This document shows, in pieces, positions 16,423 through 23,685 of a DNA stretch of 64,000 nucleotides (within the stretch, counting starts at the first letter, position 1; each line of letters begins with the position of its first letter). The position numbers and the translations under genes are program-made. Source of the DNA: Metabacillus endolithicus (GTDB lineage: Bacteria; Bacillota; Bacilli; Bacillales; Bacillaceae). Under the pieces are notes generated by a model. That model was not told where the DNA came from. It saw only the letters and a program-made list of their open reading frames with translations, and did not search any database. The stretch lies in NCBI RefSeq assembly GCF_023078335.1, contig NZ_CP095550.1, positions 3,330,001 to 3,394,000 of the forward strand. The letters are read 5' to 3'.

Positions 16423-17749
16423 TGTCTCGATAGTGGGGGGATCGGGACAAAGGAGGGTGTATGCATGGCGAATGTGTCTCGATAGTGGGAGAATCGGGAC
16501 AGAGGAAGTTGTGTGCATGGCGAATGTGTCTCGATAGTGGGGGAATCGAGACAGAGCAAGGGTGTGGGGTGGTGATTGTGTCCCGATAGCGAGAGAATCG
16601 GGACAATGGAAGTTGTGTGCATGGCGAATGTGTCTCGATAGTGGGAGAATCGGGACAGAGGAAGTTGTGCGCATGGCGAATGTGTCTCGATAGTGGGGGA
16701 ATCGAGACAGAGCAAGGGTGTGGGGTGGTGATTGTGTCCCGATAGCGAGAGAATCGGGACAATGGAAGTTGTGTGCATGGCGAATGTGTCTCGATAGTGG
16801 GAGAATCGGGACAGAGGAAGGTGTGCGCATGGCGAATGTGTCTCGATAGTGGGAGAATCGGGACAGAGGAAGGTGTGTGCATGGCGAATGTGTCTCGATA
16901 GTGGGGGAATCGAGACAGAGCAAGGGTGTGGGGTGGTGATTGTGTCCCGATAGCGAGAGAATCGGGACAATGGAAGTTGTGTGCATGGCGAATGTGTCTC
17001 GATAGTGGGAGAATCGGGACAGAGGAAGTTGTGTGCATGATGAATGTGTCTCGATAGTGGGGGAATCGAGACAGAGCAAGGGTGTGGGTTGGTGATTGTG
17101 TCTCGATAGTGGGGGAATCGGGACAGAGTAAGGGTGTGGGTTGGTGATTGTGTCCCGATAGCGGGAGAATCGGGACAAAGGAAATTCTGTGCATGGCGAA
17201 TGTGTCCCAATAGTGGGAGAATCGGGACAGAGCAACTTGTGTGCATGGCGAATGTGTCCCGATAGCGAGAGAATCGGGACAGAGGAAGTTGTGTGCATGT
17301 CGAATGTGTCTCGATAGTGGGAGAATCGGGACAATGGAAGGTGTGTGCATGTCGATTGTGTCTCGATAGTGGGAGAATCGGGACAGAGTAAGGTGTGCGC
17401 ATGGCGAATGTGTCTCGATAGTGGGAGAATCGGGACAGAGGAAGTTGTGTGCATGGCGAATGTGTCTCGATAGTGGGAGAATCGGGACAGAGGAAGTTGT
17501 GTACATGTCGATTGTGTCTCGATAGTGAGAGAATCGGGACAGAGGAAGTTGTGTGCATGTCGATTGTGTCCCGATAGCGAGAGAATCGGGACAATGGAAG
17601 TTGTGTGCATGACGAATGTGTCCCGATAGCGAGAGAATCGGGACAGAGCAACTTGTGTGCATGACGAATGTGTCCCGATAGTGAGAGAATCGGGACAAGG
17701 CAAAGTGTGTGCATGACGAATGTGTCCCGATAACGAGAAAATCTGTACA
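16423..17749. repeat. 26-copy, strictly 52-bp tandem repeat array with a conserved dyad
   Basis: Twenty-six units start at 16423, 16475, 16527 and so on to 17723, every 52 bases without a single indel. Each unit has a 27-bp dyad, TGTCYCGAT-N9-ATCGRGACA, and a 25-bp linker. The dyad occurs in three states: TCT with GGG (wobble on the plus-strand RNA), TCT with GAG (units at 16527, 16683, 16891, 17047) and CCC with GGG. Arm changes are therefore mostly compensated. Linkers fall into two classes, GAGGAAG...GCATGGCGAATG and GAGCAAGGGTG...GGTGATTG. A three-unit (156-bp) higher-order repeat is clear between 16475 and about 17098. The last unit is degenerate. All three minus-strand frames are open because 52 is not a multiple of three; I do not regard them as proteins. 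Confidence 0.95.
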
Positions 17750-17894
17750 AGGATAGCAAATCGTGCCTCAATAAAACAAAGAAGCTAGTTTCCTCCATGT
17801 ACAGCATCACAAATTCTCACTAATAACCTAAATTGCTTAGTCTAAAAACCTTATTAAATTACAACAAATTTTCTGGAAAAGCTAATTTTAATCA

Positions 17895-18515
17895 CTAATA
17901 ACAAATACCTACCCGTTTATAAACAAACTCCTCTTTAAACAGTTGATCATATGCAAAATGAGCAGTATCTTCAACAGATATTTCTTTTCCGTCTAGTGGT
18001 AGAAAATCAGCGGAGTAACGATATTGTTTTGTTAATTCTCCATCAGGAAGGTAAGTTGGACAAATGATTGTCCATTTTAAAGGGCTGCTTTTTAACATAT
18101 TAAATGCAGCTAAATGCTCTTCTGCTGCTCTTGTAGTTCTACGGCGTGATTCAGTTGATTGAAAACGAAAAAGCTCCGGTTGTAGACGTGATTGCAAAAT
18201 TCCTGCAGTGCCAATTGTGATGATTCGTGTAATGTTGTTAGCTACCATTGCTTCAATCATATTTGGAGTGGCAAGAGAAAGAGTTTGTTGACCATCAGTG
18301 TTCAATGCGCTCACAACTGCGTCACTGTCGCTTATAGCTAGCTCTACATCTTTAAAGGTAGTTGCATCACCTTTTATGATCCTTAAATTAGGGGAGGTGA
18401 TTATTTTTTCAGGAGATCGGACAAGAGCTGTTACAGAATAACCATCTGATAAAAGAAAATTTAATATTTCCTTTCCAACACGGCCAGTTGCGCCAAATAA
18501 GGTAATCTTCTTCAT
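17895..18515 (-). CDS. NAD(P)-binding atypical SDR family protein (YwnB/NmrA-like)
   Basis: A 206-residue single-domain Rossmann protein. The nucleotide-binding motif GATGRVGKE is at residues 8-16 (MKKITLFGATG), a basic LVRSPEK after beta-2 suggests NADPH preference, and SDAVVSALNT is the beta-4 loop. It lacks the classical SDR YxxxK pair and so belongs with NAD(P)H-flavin-reductase/NmrA-like proteins such as YwnB. ATG at 18515 follows GAGGTG; the in-frame ATG at 18533 lies in that ribosome site. The substrate is unknown. Confidence 0.87.
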   Translation of the reverse strand: MKKITLFGATGRVGKEILNFLLSDGYSVTALVRSPEKIITSPNLRIIKGDATTFKDVELAISDSDAVVSALNTDGQQTLSLATPNMIEAMVANNITRIITIGTAGILQSRLQPELFRFQSTESRRRTTRAAEEHLAAFNMLKSSPLKWTIICPTYLPDGELTKQYRYSADFLPLDGKEISVEDTAHFAYDQLFKEEFVYKRVGICY

Positions 18516-18594
18516 ATTTTCACCTCTTTCCATTTGTTAATACTATACCGAACTTTTTATATTTAGGAAAATATCCTGTATACATTAAAAAAAA

Positions 18595-18622
18595 TAAAAA
18601 GCTGACATACTAAATGTCAGCT
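18595..18622 (-). terminator. Terminator of the 40-aa gene
   Basis: AGCTGACAT and ATGTCAGCT form a 9-bp stem; on the minus strand TTTTTATTTTTTTT follows. Confidence 0.85.
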
Positions 18623-18625
18623 CGA

Positions 18626-18748
18626 TTAAAGCTTCTTTTTTGCTTGTTCCCAATAGTGAATTTGGGGAAATCGTATATGAACAATATATTCATGAAATAA
18701 AGTGTATCCAACAAATCCAACTTGTTTCCAATCAATCGCATCAAACAT
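18626..18748 (-). CDS. Small hypothetical protein (40 aa)
   Basis: The product MFDAIDWKQVGFVGYTLFHE...WEQAKKKL is aromatic-rich with a basic end. AAAGGAG is nine bases before the ATG and a strong terminator follows immediately, which supports a real gene. The family is not recognised. It lies next to an SASP gene, so a spore-related role is conceivable but unsupported. Confidence 0.6.
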   Translation of the reverse strand: MFDAIDWKQVGFVGYTLFHEYIVHIRFPQIHYWEQAKKKL

Positions 18749-18860
18749 GGTCTCAACTCCTTTTTGTATATTTCAGGAGAGTTTAATGTGTGAAAAGTCT
18801 ACGAAAGATGATGTTTATATACTATATGGTTTTAATGACTTGTTTGATACATACAAAAGA

Positions 18861-18890
18861 AAGAGGCCGGCACGAATGTGCCGACCTCTT
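18861..18890 (-). terminator. Terminator of the SASP gene
   Basis: AAGAGG-CGGCAC and GTGCCG-CCTCTT form a GC-rich stem with loop GAAT; TCTTTTG follows on the minus strand. Confidence 0.85.
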
Positions 18891-18909
18891 AGCCAATTAT
18901 ATGAAATTG

Positions 18910-19128
18910 TTATTGTTGAGTATAACCGCTCATAGATTGCTGAGCCATTGATACTAAACGCTTAGTGATTTCTCCACCTACAGAACCGTTAGCACGTGAA
19001 GTAGTTTCTCCACCAAGGTTAACACCGAATTCAGAAGCGATCTCATATTTCATTTGATCGATAGCTTGAGCTGCTCCTGGTACTACTAGTTGATTAGACG
19101 AATTGCTGTTGTTTGAACTTTGTGACAT
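18910..19128 (-). CDS. Alpha/beta-type small acid-soluble spore protein
   Basis: The 72-residue protein coats and protects spore-core DNA and is degraded by the GPR protease at germination. Family signatures are present: the GPR cleavage region [33 protein letters not shown] with conserved Glu-Phe and Gly-Ala/Ser-Arg-x-NGSVGGE elements, after an Asn/Ser-rich N-terminus. GAGGAG stands before the ATG. The gene has its own sigma-G promoter at 19276-19304 and a long leader (about 140 bases) that contains the tRNA-like element. Confidence 0.95.
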   Translation of the reverse strand: MSQSSNNSNSSNQLVVPGAAQAIDQMKYEIASEFGVNLGGETTSRANGSVGGEITKRLVSMAQQSMSGYTQQ

Positions 19129-19156
19129 TTCTATTCATCTCCTCATAATAGTTTTA

Positions 19157-19229
19157 TGGTTGGGTTAGTTGGAGTTGCACCAACGTATGAAGAAAGCTTG
19201 TCCTTCATAGCCTTGCTCGGCGTAACCCA
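19157..19229 (-). other. tRNA-like cloverleaf in the SASP mRNA leader
   Basis: Read on the minus strand the 73 bases fold into a full cloverleaf. The acceptor is UGGGUUA with UAACCCA (7 bp), then discriminator A and an encoded CCA. The D-arm is GCC/GGC with a 6-base loop. The central arm is UAUGAAGGA with UUCUUCAUA (9 bp, one G-U). The T-arm is GUUGG/CCAAC with a 7-base loop UGCAACU. Order and many bases recall Bacillus tRNA-Gln (from memory). It lacks the two-base U8-A9 linker, the D-loop GG, the TUC motif and a normal 7-base anticodon loop, so it is not a decoding tRNA. It lies between the sigma-G promoter and the SASP ribosome site. Confidence 0.65.
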
Positions 19230-19275
19230 TTAATTTAAGTTGATGTGTTGTTTGTGTTTGTTTGTTGTTACTAAG

Positions 19276-19304
19276 TATTATGGATCTTTTTTTTGATTAT
19301 ATAC
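19276..19304 (-). promoter_or_regulatory. Sigma-G promoter of the SASP gene
   Basis: On the minus strand GTATA (19304-19300) and CATAATA (19282-19276) are 17 bases apart and match the forespore sigma-G consensus gnATR and cAtnnTA. This fits the sigma-G control of alpha/beta SASP genes in Bacillus. The predicted transcript starts near 19268, upstream of the tRNA-like fold. Confidence 0.75.
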
Positions 19305-19521
19305 ATTTTTTTTTGAGAAATTTTCAGTAGATGTTTTTGCTAAATGATTCGAACTGAAAGTTTCTTGGTTGATTGTTTAGTATTATGAGCGGCTTTCATT
19401 GAAAGTATGCAAAAATATAAAAAAGAATTTTAAAAAGTTATAAATCTAACTGAAAGAACCTACATAAAAGCTTCTTTGTTGAGAGATTCTAGACATATGA
19501 GATTGATAAAGGAAATTTGAA

Positions 19522-19767
19522 ATGATGCATTTGTGTCCTTTATGTAATGGACTTGAGGAAAGGATCATACAATGTCCAAATTGTAAAACAGTTATGGAAG
19601 ATAAGGGGAAGGTAACGGATTATTTTGATGATTATAGCGCATATATGGATATTGATATGATGAAGATGTATGACGGGCAATTAACATCTCTTGAAGATCA
19701 TTTGTGTTTGCATTATTTTTATTGTCATAGTTGTCAGCATCAAGAAACAAATATTATTCAGGAATAG
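19522..19767 (+). CDS. Small zinc-ribbon protein
   Basis: An 81-residue cytoplasmic protein with two paired zinc-type motifs, CPLC and CPNC near the N-terminus and CHSC near the C-terminus, separated by an acidic, Tyr/Met-rich segment. Metal binding is likely. No enzymatic motif is visible and the family is not recognised. A GGA element lies eight bases before the ATG. It shares a bidirectional terminator with msmX. Confidence 0.7.
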   Translation: MMHLCPLCNGLEERIIQCPNCKTVMEDKGKVTDYFDDYSAYMDIDMMKMYDGQLTSLEDHLCLHYFYCHSCQHQETNIIQE

Positions 19768-19768
19768 A

Positions 19769-19800
19769 AAACGAGAGGGAGCCAGCGGTCCCTCTCGTTT
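19769..19800. terminator. Bidirectional terminator between zinc-ribbon gene and msmX
   Basis: AAACGAGAGGGA (19769-19780) and TCCCTCTCGTTT (19789-19800) form a 12-bp stem with T-tracts on the plus strand and A-tracts that give a U-tract on the minus strand. Confidence 0.88.
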
Positions 19801-19812
19801 TTTATTTAGATA

Positions 19813-20925
19813 TTATTTTTCGCCAGCAGGACGAATACGTACTTCTGATTCTGTATCAAAGAAGTGAGCTTTGTTCATGTCTAATGCTAAGTCAAGTGAT
19901 TGACCTGGCTTCACATCTGTACGAGAGTCAACACGTGCTACGAAAGATTGACCATCGATTTCAGAATAAAGCATTGTTTCAGCACCCATTAACTCAGCTA
20001 CTTCAATTTTAGCTGTGATTTTAGTTCCTTGAGATGATTCGATGAATACAGGCTCATCATGGATTTCTTCTGGACGTACACCCATTAGAATTTCTTTGTT
20101 TACATAGCCTTGCTCACGAAGGTATTTCATTTTACCTTCTGGTACAGCTACTGATGTAGTACCGAAAGAGAATTTACCATCAGTAAGAGTTCCTTTAAAG
20201 AAGTTCATTGCAGGTGATCCGATGAATCCGCCAACAAATGCATTTTCAGGCTTGTCATAAACTTCTTTAGGTGAACCTACTTGTTGGATGATACCATCTT
20301 TTAATACAACAAGACGAGTAGCCATTGTCATCGCTTCAGTTTGGTCATGTGTTACATAGATTGTTGTTGTTTGTAAGCGTTGGTGTAATTTTGTGATTTC
20401 AGCACGCATTGCTACACGAAGCTTAGCATCAAGGTTTGATAACGGCTCATCCATTAAGAATACCTTTGCATCACGAACGATCGCACGACCTAATGCAACA
20501 CGCTGACGCTGACCACCAGATAACGCTTTTGGTTTACGTTGTAGGTATTGTTCAAGACCTAGGATTTTCGCAGCTTCAGTTACACGACGCTCGATTTCAT
20601 CTTTAGGTAACTTACGAAGCTTTAAACCGAATGCCATGTTATCATATACGTTCATATGTGGATATAAAGCGTAGTTTTGGAATACCATTGCGATGTCACG
20701 ATCTTTTGGTGCAACATCATTCATACGTTTTCCATCAATGAAGAAATCACCTTTTGAAATCTCTTCTAATCCTGCAACCATACGAAGTGTAGTAGATTTA
20801 CCACAACCAGATGGACCAACGAATACGATAAACTCTTTATCTTGAATGTGAAGATTGAAATCTTCTACAGCAGTTACTTTATTATCATAAATTTTATAAA
20901 TATTGTTTAATTGTAATTCAGCCAT
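19813..20925 (-). CDS. msmX: Multi-sugar ABC transporter ATPase (MsmX/UgpC type)
   Basis: Shared ATPase that energises several carbohydrate ABC importers. The 370-residue chain has Walker A GPSGCGKST (about 37-45), the Q-loop, signature LSGGQRQR (about 135-142), Walker B VFLMDEPLSNLDAKLR, the H-loop TVYVTHDQ region, and a C-terminal OB-fold/TOBE domain typical of CUT1 ATPases. The best ribosome site is AGGGAGG. There are no permease or binding-protein genes nearby, as for B. subtilis msmX. A cre-like site lies just upstream, consistent with CcpA control. Confidence 0.93.
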   Translation of the reverse strand: MAELQLNNIYKIYDNKVTAVEDFNLHIQDKEFIVFVGPSGCGKSTTLRMVAGLEEISKGDFFIDGKRMNDVAPKDRDIAMVFQNYALYPHMNVYDNMAFGLKLRKLPKDEIERRVTEAAKILGLEQYLQRKPKALSGGQRQRVALGRAIVRDAKVFLMDEPLSNLDAKLRVAMRAEITKLHQRLQTTTIYVTHDQTEAMTMATRLVVLKDGIIQQVGSPKEVYDKPENAFVGGFIGSPAMNFFKGTLTDGKFSFGTTSVAVPEGKMKYLREQGYVNKEILMGVRPEEIHDEPVFIESSQGTKITAKIEVAELMGAETMLYSEIDGQSFVARVDSRTDVKPGQSLDLALDMNKAHFFDTESEVRIRPAGEK

Positions 20926-20945
20926 TACTAATTCCTCCCTTAATT

Positions 20946-20959
20946 TGAAAGCGTTTTAA
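20946..20959. promoter_or_regulatory. cre-like CcpA site upstream of msmX
   Basis: TGAAAGCGTTTTAA matches the consensus TGWAANCGNTNWCA in all but one constrained position. It lies about 21 bases before the msmX start codon, a position suited to catabolite repression. Confidence 0.55.
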
Positions 20960-21000
20960 CTTGGTTTCATTGTAAGGGATTTCAGTTTAAGAAGTAAACG

Positions 21001-21054
21001 TACAAGTTGCACGAAAATAGGAAGGGGCTTTTGTGCAACTTGTAAACGTTATCT
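21001..21054. repeat. 12-bp inverted repeat and second cre-like site between msmX and the CdaR-type gene
   Basis: TACAAGTTGCAC (21001-21012) is the exact reverse complement of GTGCAACTTGTA (21032-21043), 19 bases apart. It can serve as the terminator stem of the CdaR/PucR gene or as a looped operator. TGTAAACGTTATCT (21041-21054) next to it is also cre-like. Confidence 0.6.
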
Positions 21055-21956
21055 TAATTTTCATGCTGAGCTAAAATAATGGCAAGAAAAATAAAGGCTG
21101 CATTTGAAAAAATGCGAATGTCCAACCCGGTTTTTTCAAGTAGTTTTTCCAAGCGATATTGCAGACTGTTACGGTGAATAAATAGCCTTTTAGCGGTTGA
21201 AGAAGCATTTAAATTTGAATGGAAAAACGCCTCAATTGTGTGGAGGAGCTCTTTATCTTCTATGATTTCTAAGAAATGATTTGATAATATTTCTTTTTTT
21301 AACATAGAAGGGGCTCTCAAGATAAAGATAGGTAACACATCATAAAAGCTAAGCACTTTTTCTTTGTTACTGGAACGATGTATGCTTTGAAAGCAGGCGT
21401 GTTCAAGTGAAAATTTTTCTTTTAGAGAATGATCGTTTTTTTGCAATTGGCCTATGTAAATAAACGGTTCTACATAAAAATCAGTTGTAAGTGTATCACT
21501 TAAGTCCTTTAGTGAATCAATCTCTAATATGTGGTTAGGCTTTTCCTCGATCATAATTCCATGTGAAAGACTTAACCAGATAACAAGATCTGTGTTCATA
21601 ATTCCTTTAACGGCTTCTTCGAAATTTTGTTTATCATCAATTGGCTGCTTAAGGAAAAAATAATAAAAGCGTAAAGAAGTAGTATGATCACTAGAAAGTG
21701 GGGATTCGCGATGTTCATGATCACTGAATAGAAAATCATACCATTTCCGCTGATTGATTGTATATTGATCTTCATCAATAACTTTTATTGATTGAAAGAG
21801 TGAGGATAATAAGTTTATTTCTTCAGAACTTAATTCGGATTTTAAAATTCCAAAAGGTTTACCAAGATCTGTCTGAAACCATTCGAAATTTGTATCATGA
21901 CGATTATAGTTTGTTGTTAGCGCCTCTCCATAGTGCTTCTGTAAATTTTCTAACAT
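21054..21956 (-). CDS. CdaR/PucR-type transcriptional regulator
   Basis: A 300-residue protein whose C-terminus carries the PucR/CdaR helix-turn-helix: FFHSNLNASSTAKRLFIHRN followed by SLQYRLEKLLEKTG. The N-terminal and middle regions are divergent with no recognisable ligand domain. In B. subtilis a CdaR-family gene lies beside the sugar ATPase locus, so a role in carbohydrate gene control is plausible but unproven. AAGGAGCC precedes the ATG at 21956. Transcription runs towards msmX across the inverted repeat. Confidence 0.8.
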   Translation of the reverse strand: MLENLQKHYGEALTTNYNRHDTNFEWFQTDLGKPFGILKSELSSEEINLLSSLFQSIKVIDEDQYTINQRKWYDFLFSDHEHRESPLSSDHTTSLRFYYFFLKQPIDDKQNFEEAVKGIMNTDLVIWLSLSHGIMIEEKPNHILEIDSLKDLSDTLTTDFYVEPFIYIGQLQKNDHSLKEKFSLEHACFQSIHRSSNKEKVLSFYDVLPIFILRAPSMLKKEILSNHFLEIIEDKELLHTIEAFFHSNLNASSTAKRLFIHRNSLQYRLEKLLEKTGLDIRIFSNAAFIFLAIILAQHEN

Positions 21957-22097
21957 ACAAGGGCTCCTTCTTGGTCTTGATCTATGTTGATTTTTTTCTG
22001 TAAAATCAATCTTATATAAAATAAATGGTAAAAGATTACACCTTTATAAACAAGTAAAAGGATTTGAAATATATCATACTGTTTTAGAGCAAATAAA

Positions 22098-22119
22098 AAA
22101 AGCTGCAAGTAGCAGCTTT
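22098..22119 (-). terminator. Terminator of the yhe spore cluster
   Basis: AAAGCTGC and GCAGCTTT form the stem; TTTTTTATTTG follows on the minus strand. Confidence 0.75.
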
Positions 22120-22310
22120 TAATCATCAATGGTATTTGGTGGCTCTTCTTCAACAAGTTTTCTTGCTTCTTCAATATTTGTTGAATCCTCTCTCATATGA
22201 ACAGATCCACCTGATAAGCCTTCATTGATCATTCGATCAATATCGAGATAGGCTTTATCTTTTCCTTCATAATTAATGTCCTGTTTAACAGCTTCATCTT
22301 TATCTCTCAT
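22119..22310 (-). CDS. Small acidic hypothetical protein (63 aa)
   Basis: A hydrophilic, Asp/Glu-rich product (MRDKDEAVKQDINYEG...EEEPPNTIDD) with no hydrophobic segment. The ATG at 22310 is chosen because AAGGAGG lies 11 bases upstream; the ATG at 22334 lies before that site. It is the last gene of a run of minus-strand genes from yheD to yheE and is probably expressed with them. The family is not recognised; a spore-associated role is suggested by position only. Confidence 0.6.
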   Translation of the reverse strand: MRDKDEAVKQDINYEGKDKAYLDIDRMINEGLSGGSVHMREDSTNIEEARKLVEEEPPNTIDD

Positions 22311-22368
22311 ACAAGTACCAGCCTCCTTGTACACTATTTTGTGTCCAAGAGGAACTGATCATTCATTC

Positions 22369-22578
22369 TTACTCATAAACGTGAAATAGCATTAATTCAT
22401 GGATTTGTGTTTGTAACTTTGTTTCATCTTCTTTGAGAGGTGTCACAGATCCCCATTCAATTTGTCCATTTTTATGGTAAATCCCATCATAATGTGAACC
22501 TCTAAAATAAAATGAAATACGCCAGCCAGGTAACTTTGCTTGTTTGAACAATGGTTTGTATTGAAAATGTGTAATCAA
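22369..22578 (-). CDS. yheE: YheE family protein (DUF5342)
   Basis: A small basic/aromatic protein, LITHFQYKPLFKQAKLPGWR then ISFYFRGSHYDGIYHKNGQIEWG, matching the B. subtilis YheE pattern. The TTG at 22578 is preferred (AAGGGAG eight bases upstream) to an earlier in-frame codon without a ribosome site. It lies downstream of the yheC/D genes as in B. subtilis. The function is unknown; it is associated with sporulation by operon context. Confidence 0.75.
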   Translation of the reverse strand: MITHFQYKPLFKQAKLPGWRISFYFRGSHYDGIYHKNGQIEWGSVTPLKEDETKLQTQIHELMLFHVYE

Positions 22579-22642
22579 GCTTATCGCTCCCTTCCTAACC
22601 ATTATAGAAATAATACGGCGAAAATGGGAAAATTCCTTCTAC

Positions 22643-23685
22643 CTATTTATGGTATTTTTCTAATTCAATAAATAATTGTACTAGCTCAGTGATCCGTTGC
22701 TTTTGAATCTCTTGCTCATCAAAAATCATTGGTTTTGAATTCACTTCAAAAAGATAAGGCCAGCCTTCTGGAGTTAGACCGATGTCCAACGAAAATTCAC
22801 CAACAAAGCCAAATTCTTTTGTTATAAGTGTCCCAACTTTGTTTGCGAGCCAGTTGATTTGTTTGATTGAGCATCGCTCCCTAACCTTTTCAAATGGAAT
22901 GATTTCGCCACCATTTGGGACATGTGTTATAATCGAGTTTTTTGAAGCCTTCCGTACACCGATTCCTACAGGTTTGTATTCATTGTCTCGATATAAACAA
23001 ATAACGCGTAAATCATATTTACAGTCTTCGATCTTATCCGTCATAATTTCTTCTTGAAGAAGGTATTTTTCTTTATGTAAATGGCTGCTAACCCATGTCC
23101 TAAAGTTTTCTTCATTGTATGTAAAGGTGGTTGTATTTGATTGGACCGTGTAATGATCTTCTTTTCGTGACAGCTGATAAATGCCAGATCCTTTATGGCC
23201 ATCTTGGGGTTTAGCATAAAGAGAGTAATGAGAATTAAGAAGGTCGGATATATGTACTATATCAGTATGTAGCCATGTTTTTGGTATATAAGATTGCATT
23301 TCTCTATCCTGAGAAAGAGCAAAGTACGTTTCCCATTTGTTGAAAAAACCATAGTTGAAAAAAGGTTTTCTTTGCTGTTCATATAACTTTTTTAGGCTAC
23401 AACCTCGTCTGAAATTTCTTCACTTCGAGACGAGATTTTATTATAAATGATATCAGGAATAGGGAAAGAAATCTTTCCCCATTTCTTCCCTTCAAAAAAA
23501 TAAACATAGCCAGTAACACCATTTTCTTCAACATCATCTGTTGTAAAGACAAAGGATAACCCACCGAATTTAGAAAGTTCACTTTGAATATTTTTAAAAA
23601 CTGTAGCATTACCACGGAAAATATGGTTTTTGCCACCTTTGCTTGCTAGAATTCCTACAAGAGGAACATAATCAGCTTTCTTCAT
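22643..23685 (-). pseudogene. YheC/YheD-family ATP-grasp protein, frameshifted
   Basis: Endospore coat-associated ATP-grasp family member split by one frameshift near 23392-23402. The first part (from ATG 23685, MKKADYVPLVGILASKGGK) ends at a stop after ISDEVVA. The second part continues in another frame with KKLYEQQRKPFFNYGFFNKW and carries the complete ATP-grasp domain ending FEVNSKP, to 22643. A -1 shift restores one protein of about 346 residues. The A6 run after the stop (CCTAAAAAAG) makes an assembly error possible, but the stop precedes the run, so programmed slippage there is unlikely. The gene overlaps the upstream family member by 14 bases, so the four paralogues form one operon. 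Confidence 0.8.

Noticed and set aside
16423..17749. CRISPR array
   Set aside because: The 25-base linkers are themselves repeated in two classes, spacing is exactly 52, there is no leader and no cas gene.
16370..17810. Three minus-strand open frames of about 440-475 codons over the 52-bp array
   Set aside because: All three frames are open because a stop-free 52-bp unit repeats and 52 is not a multiple of three. Composition (His/Ser/Thr/Pro-rich, periodic) and lack of ribosome sites argue against protein coding.
19157..19229. Functional tRNA gene
   Set aside because: No TUC loop, D-loop GG, two-base linker or 7-base anticodon loop, so decoding is not possible; kept as tRNA-like only.
23392..23402. 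Programmed -1 frameshift at an A6-G run in the YheC/D-type gene
   Set aside because: In the first frame the stop codon comes before the slippery run, so ribosomes would not reach it.
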